Assembly (NCBI RefSeq): GCF_036240795.1
Contig: NZ_CP108454.1
Span: forward strand, 3,162,001-3,226,000
Length of the DNA: 64,000 nucleotides
Reading direction: 5' to 3'
Source: Streptomyces sp. NBC_01268
GTDB lineage: Bacteria > Actinomycetota > Actinomycetes > Streptomycetales > Streptomycetaceae
The notes under the pieces are model-generated. The model saw only the letters and a list, made by a program, of their open reading frames with translations, was not told the DNA's origin and made no database searches. A program made the position numbers and the translations under genes. Below are positions 1 to 8,889 of this stretch, piece after piece. Each line of letters begins with the position of its first letter. Position 1 is the first letter of the stretch.

Positions 1-22
1 CCCATTCCTGATCGAACGACAT
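1..22 (-). CDS. 5' end of a type VII secretion-associated protein (partial)
   Basis: Only the first seven codons are inside the window, reading MSFDQEW from an ATG at 20-22. A strong ribosome binding site (GGGGGAG, five bases before the ATG) supports the start. A short N-terminus of this form is common in small Streptomyces proteins encoded next to ESX/type VII secretion components, which fits the mycosin and WXG-like genes upstream on the same strand. The assignment rests on that context and start signal; the rest of the gene lies outside. Confidence 0.55.
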
Positions 23-417
23 GGTCTCCCCCGTGCCGAAGAATCCCTGGGTGTCGGCGGCCGCGCGGGCACCACGAACCACCCGACCCCGCCGAACGCG
101 AGGCTCAGACAGTAGGGGAACTCCGCCACGTCGGATCGGCAGCCGAAACCGATCTCCGCCACCCGCCGCGCTCGCCCTCGGCCACCGGCACGCCCCTGGC
201 GGCGCCCCGACGTGCCGACGAGCAGCACGACCTGCCGGAAGTCCCGACTCCGGCCGGCCGTGACAAAGGCGCGAACTCGCCCCTCAGCCGGTTGATTTGC
301 GGTTGCTTCGCGTTGACCACGTCGCTCCCGGCCGCCAACTCGCACATACCTGCGGCTGCAGGCGTCGCCAAGCTACCGGACACCGACCGCGCCTACGCGA
401 CTGCAATTCACAGTCTG
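23..417. other. Intergenic stretch below mycosin gene
   Basis: No convincing gene. A 92-codon minus-strand frame at 105-383 lacks a ribosome binding site and family-like sequence. The region must hold the 3' end of the mycosin transcript and the leader of the gene starting at 22. No clear hairpin with a T-run was seen. Confidence 0.5.
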
Positions 418-1785
418 TCAGCTTCCGAACGGCGGTTGGTGCTGCTGATGCTGCGGCTGTGCCTGCGGATACGCGTCGCCCTGCGGGGCTCCGTACGGCG
501 CGTACGGCGGTGCGGCGGGAGCCGTCGGCGGCATGGGCGGCACGGCGTCGCGTCGACGGGAGCGGAGGACGACGGCCGTCACCGCTCCGCCGACCAGGAC
601 CGCCGCCCCGACGCCGAGCGCGACCCACAGGCCGGTGTTGCCGCCGCCCTCGGAGGGGGAGGCGGCGGGCGGCGGGGTGTTGTCGGCCTGCGACGGGGCG
701 GGAGTGGCGGACGCACTCGCGGAGGCCGAGGGCGGCGTGGTGGCCTCCGCTGCGGCGAGGTCCGGCAGGGGGTAGACGTCGGCGGGGCCGGGGTCTCCGG
801 GGGTGGTCAGCGCGCGGAGGGGGCGGATGGTGCCGTAACCGAGGTAGTCGGTGCGCTCCTTGCCGCTCTTCGGCTTGCCCGCGGTGTTGAGCATGACGCG
901 CAGGACCTGGTTGTTGGTCCAGTCGGGGTGCTTGGACCAGATCAGAGCGGCGGAGGCGGAAGCGAGGGCGGTGGCGCCACTGGTACCGCTGCCGGAGCAG
1001 AGCTGTGTGCCCTTGGAACAGGCGTTCACCAGATTCTCCGCCGGGGCGGCCAGATCGACCTGAGGGCCGGTCTGGGACTCGGTCCACCAAGCGGCCTTCT
1101 TGTCGAGACCGCCTACGCCGACCACGCCGGGCGTCGCCGCGGGGTATTCGGCCTTGTTGTCCGAGCCGGCGCTGTTGCCGACGGCCGCGAAGATCAGCTT
1201 GTTCTTGGAGAGCGCGTAGCGAACGGCTTGTTCCAGTTCGGGTCCGATGCGGTCCGTGCCGGAGCCGACGGAGATGTTGATGACCTTGGCCTCGGAGTCT
1301 GCGGCGAACCGGATGGCCTTCGCCATCCCCACCGAGAACGAGTCCACGCGGTCCTTCTCGTACAACCGCTCCTGGTTGTAGACGAGCCTGATCGGAAGGA
1401 TCTTGGCCTCGGGCGCGAGGCCGAAGGACCCTTCGACGCTGCCGCGTGCTCCGGTTGCGGCGATCAGGCTCGCCATGCCGGTGCCGTGGTTGTCGACGTC
1501 GTTGTTCTCGTCGCCCGAGAGACGGGAGTAGTCCTTGCCGGGAAGGACCTGTCCGCGGAGGTCGGCGATGGAGTCGTCGACGCCGGAATCGATGACGGCG
1601 ACGACGACGCCCGCGCCCTTGCTGGCCTTCCAGATCTTGTCCGCACCCATGGCCTTCAGATGCCACTGCTGGTCTCGTACGGACTCGGCGTGGGCCGGCG
1701 TCGCACCGATGCCCAGCAGTGTCAGGGCCATCACGGCCGCCGTCAGGGAGCCGGACCGCATGGCCCGTCCACTGCTGGTTCGCAT
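418..1785 (-). CDS. mycP: Type VII secretion-associated mycosin (subtilisin-family serine protease)
   Basis: 455 residues, the usual mycosin length. A signal peptide ends near residue 33 (ATPAHA). The S8 catalytic triad is readable: Asp66 in VIDSGVD, His100 in NHGTGMA and Ser269 in GTSGAT, with the oxyanion Asn204 in VGNS. A Pro/Ala/Ser linker precedes one membrane segment at about 373-395 and a basic, Pro-rich cytoplasmic tail. This is the layout of MycP proteins, which sit on the outer face of the membrane and are needed for ESX (type VII) secretion. It lies 30 bases downstream of a WXG-like gene, probably in the same operon. The nucleophile motif is GTSGAT rather than GTSMA. Family call is strong; substrate unknown. 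Confidence 0.9.
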   Translation of the reverse strand: MRTSSGRAMRSGSLTAAVMALTLLGIGATPAHAESVRDQQWHLKAMGADKIWKASKGAGVVVAVIDSGVDDSIADLRGQVLPGKDYSRLSGDENNDVDNHGTGMASLIAATGARGSVEGSFGLAPEAKILPIRLVYNQERLYEKDRVDSFSVGMAKAIRFAADSEAKVINISVGSGTDRIGPELEQAVRYALSKNKLIFAAVGNSAGSDNKAEYPAATPGVVGVGGLDKKAAWWTESQTGPQVDLAAPAENLVNACSKGTQLCSGSGTSGATALASASAALIWSKHPDWTNNQVLRVMLNTAGKPKSGKERTDYLGYGTIRPLRALTTPGDPGPADVYPLPDLAAAEATTPPSASASASATPAPSQADNTPPPAASPSEGGGNTGLWVALGVGAAVLVGGAVTAVVLRSRRRDAVPPMPPTAPAAPPYAPYGAPQGDAYPQAQPQHQQHQPPFGS

Positions 1786-1815
1786 CTGTTTCTCCGTGCC
1801 CTTCTGCCTACGGGA

Positions 1816-3369
1816 TCAGTCGACGACCGGGGGGACGATCGGGCGCTTGCCCTGCTGCCAGGTCTCCTCGTCCTCGACGAGGTAGTCGGGACGCTCGCCA
1901 CCACGCTCCTCGGGACGGTCGTCGCCCGAACGGGCGCCGGCACCGTGCATCCCGGCACCGCGTCCCGCGGCCGGTCCGGCCCCGGAGCCCGCCTGACCAC
2001 CGCGCACGAGCCCGGTGCCGCCGGGGGTGAACGGGCGGGAGCCGGCCTGGCCGCTCTTCTGGGCCCGGCCGCCGACCACTCCGCCCTGCTCCATGGCCAG
2101 TCGGCGACCGGCCGCCGTACCACCAGCGCCGCCACCACCGCCGGCGTGCGGGCTCATGGCGCCACCCGCTCCGCCACGGCCGTAGGCCTGCTCGTTGCCG
2201 ATCACCGTGCTGCGCGGGATGCCCGTCGTGGGCCGGCCGCCGTTCGTCGGCGTCACGGGCCGTCCGCCGACGATGCCGGTCTCTCGCGGAAGGCGCGCCG
2301 AAGCCGTCCCGCCGGGGCCGAACGGGCCCGGTCGCAGACCGGACACGCCGCCCTTCACCGTGCCGCTGCCGGTCGGCAGCTGCCCGGGACCGCCACCGGG
2401 GCCGGTGATGAACGGAGGCGGGGTCGTCTGGGTGCCACCGGGGTAGGTCGGCGTCTCGGGCTTCACCATGCCCGGCCCGGGCGGTGTGTTGGGGGTGGGC
2501 CGGGTGTCGGGCGGAGTCGTCACGGAGTCGATCCCCAGGTCTACGGGCACCTCGGGCACGACATGCGTGGGCGTGGGACGGACGGTACCGCCGACGTCGG
2601 TGGTCCCCCCGTCCGTGGTGTGCACGACACCGCGTTCGGTGGCACTGTCCGTACGTCCACTGACCTGCCGGTTCTGGGAGGTCCCGGTCGTGGAGGAGGT
2701 GCTGGTGCGGGACGAACGGCCCGGCACCTGGATGTGGGTCTCCGGCGCCCTCCACTTGTCGCCCAGGTACCCCGCCGGCGGTGGGAACTCCGGTCGCGTC
2801 GCGGCGTTCACCCGCTGGCCGGTGAACGTGTACGTCTGCCCCAGCGAGCGCAGCTTCATCAGCGCCTCGATGCGGGCCTTCTCCCGTGCACTCGACGCCG
2901 CGTTCATGTCGTCGGTGGCCGTCTTGACCTCGGTCTTGCCGGCGCCCGGGTCGTGACGGGCCGCGTTCAGGACGCGCTGGGCGGTCGCGTAGTCCGTCTT
3001 CGCCGACGCGCTCGTCTTGGCGAGCTGGTCGACGCCGCTCTTGGCCTGAGCCATGGCCTGGGCGGACTCCGCCAGGCACTCGCCCGCCAGCTGGGTGTAG
3101 TTGGCGAGGTAGAACGTGGCGCTCGCCGTGGCGGCGGTCCACTCGACGAACGAATCCGCCGCCATGCCCTTCCAGCTGAGACCGCCGGTGGCGCGGGCGC
3201 GCAGGTACTCGGCGATCTTGGTGATCTCGTCCGCCGCGCTCTTGAGCTTGCCCGAGAGGGCCTCGGCGCGGGCGTGCTGGATGGGAGTCAGCATCGCCAG
3301 CAGCTGTTCGTTCGACATGCCTTCCAGCGACGTCGACTTCGCTTCAGGCGTTTTGGGCCCCTTACCCAT
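1816..3369 (-). CDS. WXG100-like N-terminal domain protein with long Pro/Gly/Thr-rich tail; probable type VII substrate
   Basis: 517 residues. The first ~190 are predicted helical, with a Trp-x-Gly-type turn (GGLSWKGMAADSF, about residues 61-73) between helices, as in WXG100/PPE-like ESX substrates. From about residue 190 to 480 the sequence is low-complexity Pro, Gly, Thr and Ser, including GGAGGAMSPHAGGGGGAGG-type runs. The last ~35 residues are acidic and end PIVPPVVD. There is no signal peptide or membrane segment. It starts 30 bases after a small helical gene and ends 30 bases before the mycosin gene. I infer a secreted or secretion-complex-associated protein; the function of the tail is unknown. 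Confidence 0.7.
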   Translation of the reverse strand: MGKGPKTPEAKSTSLEGMSNEQLLAMLTPIQHARAEALSGKLKSAADEITKIAEYLRARATGGLSWKGMAADSFVEWTAATASATFYLANYTQLAGECLAESAQAMAQAKSGVDQLAKTSASAKTDYATAQRVLNAARHDPGAGKTEVKTATDDMNAASSAREKARIEALMKLRSLGQTYTFTGQRVNAATRPEFPPPAGYLGDKWRAPETHIQVPGRSSRTSTSSTTGTSQNRQVSGRTDSATERGVVHTTDGGTTDVGGTVRPTPTHVVPEVPVDLGIDSVTTPPDTRPTPNTPPGPGMVKPETPTYPGGTQTTPPPFITGPGGGPGQLPTGSGTVKGGVSGLRPGPFGPGGTASARLPRETGIVGGRPVTPTNGGRPTTGIPRSTVIGNEQAYGRGGAGGAMSPHAGGGGGAGGTAAGRRLAMEQGGVVGGRAQKSGQAGSRPFTPGGTGLVRGGQAGSGAGPAAGRGAGMHGAGARSGDDRPEERGGERPDYLVEDEETWQQGKRPIVPPVVD

Positions 3370-3399
3370 GCGACTCTTCCCCCGTTTCCGTCCAGTGGT

Positions 3400-3933
3400 T
3401 CACTGATAGTCGCCCTGCGCGTCGCCGCCACCCGCGGGCGCGTCGGTCCGCGGAGAGGCGCCGCTCGCGGTGTGCTGGGCGTTCTTCTTCTCGCCGGTGT
3501 CCTGCAGGTCCGTGATCTGCGTGTTGAGCGCCCGCATCCGCCTGCGGATGTCGTCGTCGATGTTCTCGTACCCGCTCTTGGAGAGGTCGATCGCGATCTT
3601 CATGCTCTCCATCTGGAGCCCCAGCACCTTGGAGAACTTGAGCAGTTCGGCCCGGACGACGTCGAAGCTGGAGAAGAGGAAGCCCGCCTCGTGGAACCCC
3701 GGGCCCGCCAGGGCGGCCTCTTCCAGCCAGTCCTCGCCGATCTTGCCCGGGCCGGCGTTCGATCCCTCGAAGCCCGTGAGCAGCGCGTCCACGCGGTCCT
3801 TCAGGTGCGCCAGCTCGTTCACCTCGACGGCCAGGCTGGCCGCCGCCCCGGCCACCGCGCCGACGCCGCCCATCAGGGGCATCAGGGAGAGTGCCGTGTT
3901 CACGGCTCCCCCGCTGTCCGTCGCCTCCGCCAT
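3400..3933 (-). CDS. Small helical protein of the type VII secretion module, function unknown
   Basis: 177 residues, mostly helical, with no signal peptide. Residues 15-35 are Ala/Gly/Leu-rich (LMPLMGGVGAVAGAAASLAV) and followed by amphipathic helices such as ELLKFSKVLGLQMESMKIAI near 100-120. The C-terminus is polar and disordered. It is first in the three-gene run with the WXG-like protein and mycosin (30-base gaps), so it may pair with the WXG-like protein as ESX partner proteins do. I cannot name a family. Transcription probably starts in the 94-base gap to the convergent end of the neighbouring operon. Confidence 0.65.
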   Translation of the reverse strand: MAEATDSGGAVNTALSLMPLMGGVGAVAGAAASLAVEVNELAHLKDRVDALLTGFEGSNAGPGKIGEDWLEEAALAGPGFHEAGFLFSSFDVVRAELLKFSKVLGLQMESMKIAIDLSKSGYENIDDDIRRRMRALNTQITDLQDTGEKKNAQHTASGASPRTDAPAGGGDAQGDYQ

Positions 3934-4027
3934 AGCGCCTCCCCGTTCGACAAGTCAGGAGTTCATGGTAGTCAAGACGACGGACAGCGCGCACCTCCGG
4001 GTTGCACAAGCAACGCAGCTCACATGG

Positions 4028-6313
4028 TTACGAATTGGGTACGACGACCGCCGCCTGCGGCCTGATCGGCAAGCGGTTGACGGGGCGTCCGGTAGCTGCG
4101 CGGACCGCTGAGGCCACTGCTGCCGGGGAGGTGACGACCGGGACGGCGCTGGCGGGTTTGGCGCCGAAGGGGGCCAGGACGTCGCGTTCCTCGACGAGTT
4201 TCACGATGCGAATGTCGGGGGCGTCGAGCGAGGTCGGGAGGGCGTAGCCGGTCAGGTCGGGGTGGCGGACCAGGCCGCGGGAGGTGCGGAGGTTCTCGGT
4301 GAGGGCCGCGCCGACGCCCTGGGTGATGCCGGCCTCGATGCGGGTGGCCAGCTGGGCGGGGTTGAGGATGCGGCCGACGTCCTGGGCGACGGCCATCTCG
4401 ACCACCCGGATCGTGCCGATCTCCACGTCGACGTCCACGACCGCGCGGATCGCGCAGAAGGCGAGGCCGACGAAGGCGTCGCCCTGGCCGGAGTCGTCGA
4501 GGGGTTCGGTGGGATGGGGGCGGCACTGGGCGGTGGCCCAGAGTTCCTTGCCCTCCATGGCCTCGGTGACCGTGGTGGACAGCACGCCGTCGTACGAGGT
4601 GATCTTGCCGTCGGTGATCTGGAGCAGCTCGGTCGACATGCCGAACTTGTGGGCCAGCGGCTGCAGGAGCTGGGTGCGGACCATCTTCGCCGCGCGCTCC
4701 ACCGCGCCGCCCGACACCCAGGTGTGGCGGCCGTGCGTGGCCGGGCCGGCCGGGGGCTGGTCGGTGTCGACGGGGGCCACGTGGACCTCGTCGATGCCCA
4801 GGGTCTCCTGGACGATCTGGCGCGCGAGGGTCGTGAAGCCGGAGCCCGTGTCCACGGCCGCGCAGATGACGGTGGCCACCCCGCCCTGGACCCGGACGGT
4901 GGCCGTCGAGACCTCGTCCGTGCCCTCCGCGCCCAGCATGTGCACCATGCCGAGCGCGTAGCCGACGCCCCGCCGCACCGCGCCGGGCTCCCCCGCGCCG
5001 TCCGGGCCGCCGGGCAGCAGCCAGTCCTCCTCCGGGGAGTCCACGGGGAGTTCGGGGAGCGGGAAGTCGCGTACCGCGGAGAGGAGTTCGGCCACCGGGG
5101 CCGGGCACGTCACCGTCTGGCCGGTGGGCAGGATGTCGCCCGTGGCCAGCACGTTGCGCATGCGGATCTCCGCGCCGTCGACGCCGACGCGCGCCGCCAG
5201 CTTGTCCATCTGCGCCTCGTACGCCGCGCACACCTGCATCGCGCCCTCGCCCCGCACGTGGCCCGACGGCGGGTTGTTCGTGCGCACCGCCCAGCCCTCG
5301 ACGAAGGCGTGCGGCACCACGTACGGGCCACAGGCGAACGACACGGCCGCCGCCAGCGACTCGGACGACGAGTCCGCGTAGGCGCCCGCGTCCAGCAGGA
5401 TCTGCGCCTCCACCTTCACCAGCCGGCCCTCCGCGTCCGCGTGGTGGCGGTAGCGCAGCAGGGTGGGGTGGCGGTGGGCGTGGCCGAGGAAGGACTCCTC
5501 GCGGGTGGCGGTGAGCTTGACCGGGCAGCCGGTGCGCAGCGCGAGCAGGCCCAGCGGGATCTGGAAGCCGGGGTCCTCGCGGTCGCCGGTGGCGCCCGGG
5601 ACGCCCGTCACGACCAGCTTGACCTGCTCCGGCGGCAGCCCGAAGCAGGCCGCGGCCAGGTCGCGGTCGGTGTGCGGGTCGGTCGAGGCGGTGTACAGCT
5701 CGACGCCCCCGTCGGGACGCGGCACCGCGAGCGCCGCCTCGGCGCCGATGGGCGCGGTGTCCTGCCGGCCGATCCGGTACAGGCCCTCGACGACGACGTC
5801 GCCGGTCGCCTCCTGGTCGCCGAAGCTGAGCGGGATGTGCCGGATCAGGTTGCCGTCCGGGTGCAGCGGCGGCGCCGCGAAGGCCTTCTCCGGGTCCGTG
5901 ATCGGCTCCAGGACCTCGTACTCGACCGCGATGGCCGCGGCCGCGAGCCGGGCCGTGTCCGGGTGGTCGGCGGCCACCGCGGCGATCGCCTCGCCGTGGT
6001 GCCGGACGAGTTCGGCGGCGAACACCGGCCGGTCGGCCACCGTGCGGCCGTACGTGACCGCGCCCGGCACGTCGGCGTGGGTCACCACCGCCCGTACCCC
6101 GGGCATCTCGGCCGCGGCCGTCGTGTCGATCGACACGATCCGGGCGTGCGGGTGCGGCGAGCGCAGGATCGCCGCCCACAGCAGACCCTCGGCCCACAGG
6201 TCGGCGGCGTACGGGAAGGTGCCCTCGGTCTTCGCCCGCGCGTCGGCCTGCGGGAGCGAGACGCCGATGCCGAGCCCGAGGCCGGCCGGCTCCGTGATCG
6301 TTTCGCTGCTCAC
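4028..6313 (-). CDS. Molybdopterin-binding subunit of a xanthine dehydrogenase-family hydroxylase
   Basis: 761 residues from the GTG at 6313. This start overlaps the upstream stop (GTGA), so translation is coupled to the 2Fe-2S gene. The sequence covers the a/b hammerhead domain (TEGTFPYAADLW onward) and the Mo-cofactor domain, including VRGEGAMQVCAAYEAQ (normally RGFG.PQ) and DVGRILNPAQLATRIEAG near the C-terminus. The oxidoreductase would hydroxylate a purine-, aldehyde- or CO-like substrate, passing electrons to the FeS and FAD subunits encoded just upstream. Odd point: where XDH/CoxL proteins carry GxGE, with the catalytic Glu, this protein reads GAKP (717-720). Either the catalytic residue moved or the chemistry differs. 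Substrate unknown. Confidence 0.85.
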   Translation of the reverse strand: MSSETITEPAGLGLGIGVSLPQADARAKTEGTFPYAADLWAEGLLWAAILRSPHPHARIVSIDTTAAAEMPGVRAVVTHADVPGAVTYGRTVADRPVFAAELVRHHGEAIAAVAADHPDTARLAAAAIAVEYEVLEPITDPEKAFAAPPLHPDGNLIRHIPLSFGDQEATGDVVVEGLYRIGRQDTAPIGAEAALAVPRPDGGVELYTASTDPHTDRDLAAACFGLPPEQVKLVVTGVPGATGDREDPGFQIPLGLLALRTGCPVKLTATREESFLGHAHRHPTLLRYRHHADAEGRLVKVEAQILLDAGAYADSSSESLAAAVSFACGPYVVPHAFVEGWAVRTNNPPSGHVRGEGAMQVCAAYEAQMDKLAARVGVDGAEIRMRNVLATGDILPTGQTVTCPAPVAELLSAVRDFPLPELPVDSPEEDWLLPGGPDGAGEPGAVRRGVGYALGMVHMLGAEGTDEVSTATVRVQGGVATVICAAVDTGSGFTTLARQIVQETLGIDEVHVAPVDTDQPPAGPATHGRHTWVSGGAVERAAKMVRTQLLQPLAHKFGMSTELLQITDGKITSYDGVLSTTVTEAMEGKELWATAQCRPHPTEPLDDSGQGDAFVGLAFCAIRAVVDVDVEIGTIRVVEMAVAQDVGRILNPAQLATRIEAGITQGVGAALTENLRTSRGLVRHPDLTGYALPTSLDAPDIRIVKLVEERDVLAPFGAKPASAVPVVTSPAAVASAVRAATGRPVNRLPIRPQAAVVVPNS

Positions 6314-7773
6314 GCCGTGCCTCCGTCGAACGGGTGGGGAATCTGGTGCGGGATGCGGGCCTCCTCGCCCGCCTCCGTCTCGGCCGCCGCCTCGCGGCCG
6401 CTGACGACCTCCCGTACGGCGTCGAGCACACCGCGGTAGCCCGAGCAGCGGCACAGGTTGCCGCAGAGCGCCTGCCGGGTCTCCAGCTCGTTCGGGGCGT
6501 GGTTGCCTTCGAGCAGGTCGTGCACGGTCATGGCCATGCCCGGGATGCAGAAGCCGCACTGCACCCCGCACTTCGCCAGCGCCCGCTGCACGTCGGACGG
6601 CTCCCCGTCCACGGCCAGGCCCTCGACCGTCCGCACCTCGCACCCCGCGGCCGTGGCCGCCGGCACCAGGCAGGACGCGACCAGGCGGCCGTCCACCTGC
6701 ACGTTGCACGCACCGCACTCGCCCTGCGAGCAGCCGTCCTTCGCCCCGGCGAGGCCGAGGCGCTCGCGCAGCACGTACAGCAGCGACTCGCCGATCCACG
6801 AGTCCGTGACCGGGCGGTCGGCGCCGTTGACGCGGAGCGCGTACGAGGTGGTGGGGTGCTCGTCGCTGTCGGTCGACATGTCGACGGGCGGCAGCGGGTC
6901 GGCGGGGAGGGCGGACGCGAGGGGGTCCGGAAGCCGGTCCGTGGGCTGTCCCGGAGCCTGCTCCAGGGTCTGTCCCGGGGTCTGTTCCAGGGGCTGTCCC
7001 TGGGGCTGTCCCGGGGTCTGTTCCAGGGGCTGTCCCTGGGGCTGTTCCAGGGCCGGTTCCGGCGCCTGCTCCCGTACGTGCTCCGATACGGGATCCGACA
7101 CCGGCTCCGGCTGGGCGGGGGCCTCGGCCGGTACCTCGACCGGAGCCTCGGCGGCCACCCGCTCGTGCTCCCGCTCCGGCTCGGCGGCCGGTTCCTCCAC
7201 CGCCCACGGCGCGGGCGCGCCGCCGGGCAGCGTGGCCGGTGCGCCGGTCGCGTACTGCGCGAGCCGTGACGCCGTGTACTCGCCCGAGTCGTCCAGGACG
7301 TCCGAACCGTCCTCGATCGTCGGGATCGTCCACGACGCCGTCTGCTCCTGCGGGAAGTCCTGGAACTCCTGGAACTCCTGGAACTCCTGGAACTCCTGCA
7401 CCTCCCGGAAGTCCTGTGCGGCCGGCGGGACGTACGGGGTCTGCGGGGCCTGCGGGAACTCCGAGATCTGAGGGGCCTGGGGGGCCTGAGGGGCCTGGGG
7501 GGCCTGAGGAACCTGCCGCTCCTCCTGCGCGGGCTCCTGCGGGGCCTGCACCATCCACGTCCCCGTGGCCGCCGGGTCCGTCGCCGCCAACGGCACCAGC
7601 GGGGTGATCATTGGCGGCACGTAGCCGTGGCCCGGCGCCTCCAGCGGGACGCCCTCCAGCATGAACTCGGGCGGCAGCTGCACGAAGGCCGTGGCGTCGC
7701 CGTCGTACCCCTCGCTCTGCGGGATCGGCTGCCAGCCGCCCGTACCGCGGTTCTCCGGTGTCTCGTCGCTCAC
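6310..7773 (-). CDS. 2Fe-2S subunit of xanthine dehydrogenase-family enzyme with a long repetitive N-terminal extension
   Basis: 487 residues from the GTG at 7773, overlapping the FAD-subunit stop as GTGA. The C-terminal ~189 residues are a normal CoxS/XdhC-type subunit. The plant ferredoxin cluster uses Cys348, Cys353, Cys356 and Cys368. The second cluster uses CGFC (406-409) and CRC (441-443). The first ~298 residues are unlike the family, which normally totals 150-190. They are low-complexity, acidic and Gln/Pro/Glu-rich, with tandem QAP and QEF repeats and 12-residue EQTPGQPQGQPL-type repeats. An internal ATG at 6879 would give a standard-length subunit but has no ribosome binding site. 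The extension may be a tether; role unknown. Confidence 0.85.
   Translation of the reverse strand: MSDETPENRGTGGWQPIPQSEGYDGDATAFVQLPPEFMLEGVPLEAPGHGYVPPMITPLVPLAATDPAATGTWMVQAPQEPAQEERQVPQAPQAPQAPQAPQISEFPQAPQTPYVPPAAQDFREVQEFQEFQEFQEFQDFPQEQTASWTIPTIEDGSDVLDDSGEYTASRLAQYATGAPATLPGGAPAPWAVEEPAAEPEREHERVAAEAPVEVPAEAPAQPEPVSDPVSEHVREQAPEPALEQPQGQPLEQTPGQPQGQPLEQTPGQTLEQAPGQPTDRLPDPLASALPADPLPPVDMSTDSDEHPTTSYALRVNGADRPVTDSWIGESLLYVLRERLGLAGAKDGCSQGECGACNVQVDGRLVASCLVPAATAAGCEVRTVEGLAVDGEPSDVQRALAKCGVQCGFCIPGMAMTVHDLLEGNHAPNELETRQALCGNLCRCSGYRGVLDAVREVVSGREAAAETEAGEEARIPHQIPHPFDGGTA
6940..7065 (-). repeat. 36-bp in-frame tandem repeat in the 2Fe-2S subunit extension
   Basis: A 36-bp unit (12 codons) encoding GQ/LEQ/TP-rich sequence recurs with near-identity (copies begin at about 6977 and 7013 on the + strand) with degenerate flanking half-units. 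Confidence 0.75.
7355..7515 (-). repeat. Short in-frame repeats encoding QEF and QAP arrays
   Basis: A 9-bp unit read as CTGGAACTC on the + strand is repeated about five times near 7360-7405 and encodes alternating QEF triplets. A second run of GGGGCCTGA/GGGGGGCCT-type 9-bp units near 7470-7515 encodes QAP triplets. Both stay in frame. Confidence 0.75.
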
Positions 7774-8657
7774 GACAGCGCCCTCCCCAGTGCCCGTCGG
7801 GCCAGCGCGGCGACGGTGCGCCGCAGGTGCAGTACGGCCGGGGGCAACTGCTCGTCGCCCTGCGGGTCCGGGATGCACGCGGCGGCCACGTAGTCGCCGA
7901 ACGCCGCCAGTGCCTCGGGGGCCAGTCCCCGGTCCCCGTCCCAGTCCACCAGCGAGGCGATCCACTGCTCGGCCTCCAGCGGGCGCAGCGGCATCGGCGC
8001 GACGGCCCCGACCGCGCAGCGCACCCCGCGGCGCGCCGGGTCGAGGACGACGGCGACCGAGGCGGCGGCCCGGGCCGGGCCGGTGCGACCGGTGGCCTTC
8101 AGGAAGACCTGGGGGGCGTGCAGCAGCGGTACGCGCACGAAGGCGACCAGCTCGCCGGGGGCCAGCAGGTCCCGGCCGGCCAGCAGGTGGCTGACGGGCA
8201 GCTCGCGGCTGCCGAGCGGGCCGACGACGACCAGCTCGGCCTCCAGGGCGGCCAGCACCGGCAGCGAGTCGCCGGTGGGCGCCGCGGTCACGATGTTGCC
8301 GCCGAGCGTGCCGGCGTTGCGGATCTGGGGCGGGCCGGCGACGCGCGAGGCGGCGGCCAGGGCGGGGATGAGGGCCGCGAAGTCGGGGCGGCCCATCCGG
8401 GCGTGGGTGAGACCGGCGCCGAGCAGGGCGTGCCCGTCCTGGTACTGCCAGCCGCGGATCTCGTTGATCCGGCTGAGGCCGACCAGGCCCGCGGGGCGCA
8501 GCTGGCCGCGGTTGACGGCGGCCATCAGATCGGTGCCGCCGGCCACGGGGACGGCGGCCGGCATGGCCGTGAGCGCCGCCACGGCCTCGTCCAGCGAGGC
8601 GGGCAGCGTCACGGACCGCGCCGCCCGTGATGCCGTCTGTGGTGCGTGCGTGGTCAA
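7770..8657 (-). CDS. FAD-binding subunit of xanthine dehydrogenase-family enzyme (CoxM/XdhB-like)
   Basis: 295 residues. It shows the FAD-binding elements of this family: VPVAGGTDLMAAV near residues 34-46 and the second loop TLGGNIVTAAPTGDSLP near 117-133. These are followed by the C-terminal CO-dehydrogenase flavoprotein domain. It would take electrons from the 2Fe-2S subunit and pass them to an acceptor. It is the first gene of the operon, and its stop overlaps the next start (GTGA), so the subunits are probably made in fixed proportion. No accessory maturation gene (XdhC/MobA-like) is seen beside it. Confidence 0.9.
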   Translation of the reverse strand: MTTHAPQTASRAARSVTLPASLDEAVAALTAMPAAVPVAGGTDLMAAVNRGQLRPAGLVGLSRINEIRGWQYQDGHALLGAGLTHARMGRPDFAALIPALAAASRVAGPPQIRNAGTLGGNIVTAAPTGDSLPVLAALEAELVVVGPLGSRELPVSHLLAGRDLLAPGELVAFVRVPLLHAPQVFLKATGRTGPARAAASVAVVLDPARRGVRCAVGAVAPMPLRPLEAEQWIASLVDWDGDRGLAPEALAAFGDYVAAACIPDPQGDEQLPPAVLHLRRTVAALARRALGRALS

Positions 8658-8889
8658 CCCGCTGCCCCTTCCCGGTGTCCCGGTGATCCCCGACCGTCCC
8701 CGGCTGTCACGCCTGTGTGGCCGTACCGTACGTGCTCACAGCCTGGACGTGGCAACTCTGGCACATCTTCCGAGCCGTACGTCGCGAGGGTCCGCGAAGG
8801 GCGGTTCCGTCCAGGACGTGCGGGGATCCTCCCGAGCGACGGTAACTTCCCTTTTGCCGCTCTTGGGTGACGTCGGGGCGATAGGTGCC

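Noticed and set aside
105..383. Possible 92-codon minus-strand gene
   Set aside because: No ribosome binding site, no family resemblance and Arg/Ser-rich composition typical of non-coding frames.
292..4065. A 1257-codon open frame on the plus strand across the type VII module
   Set aside because: It is antisense to three well-supported genes, has Arg/Gly/Ala-rich translation typical of GC-rich shadow frames and no family-like sequence.
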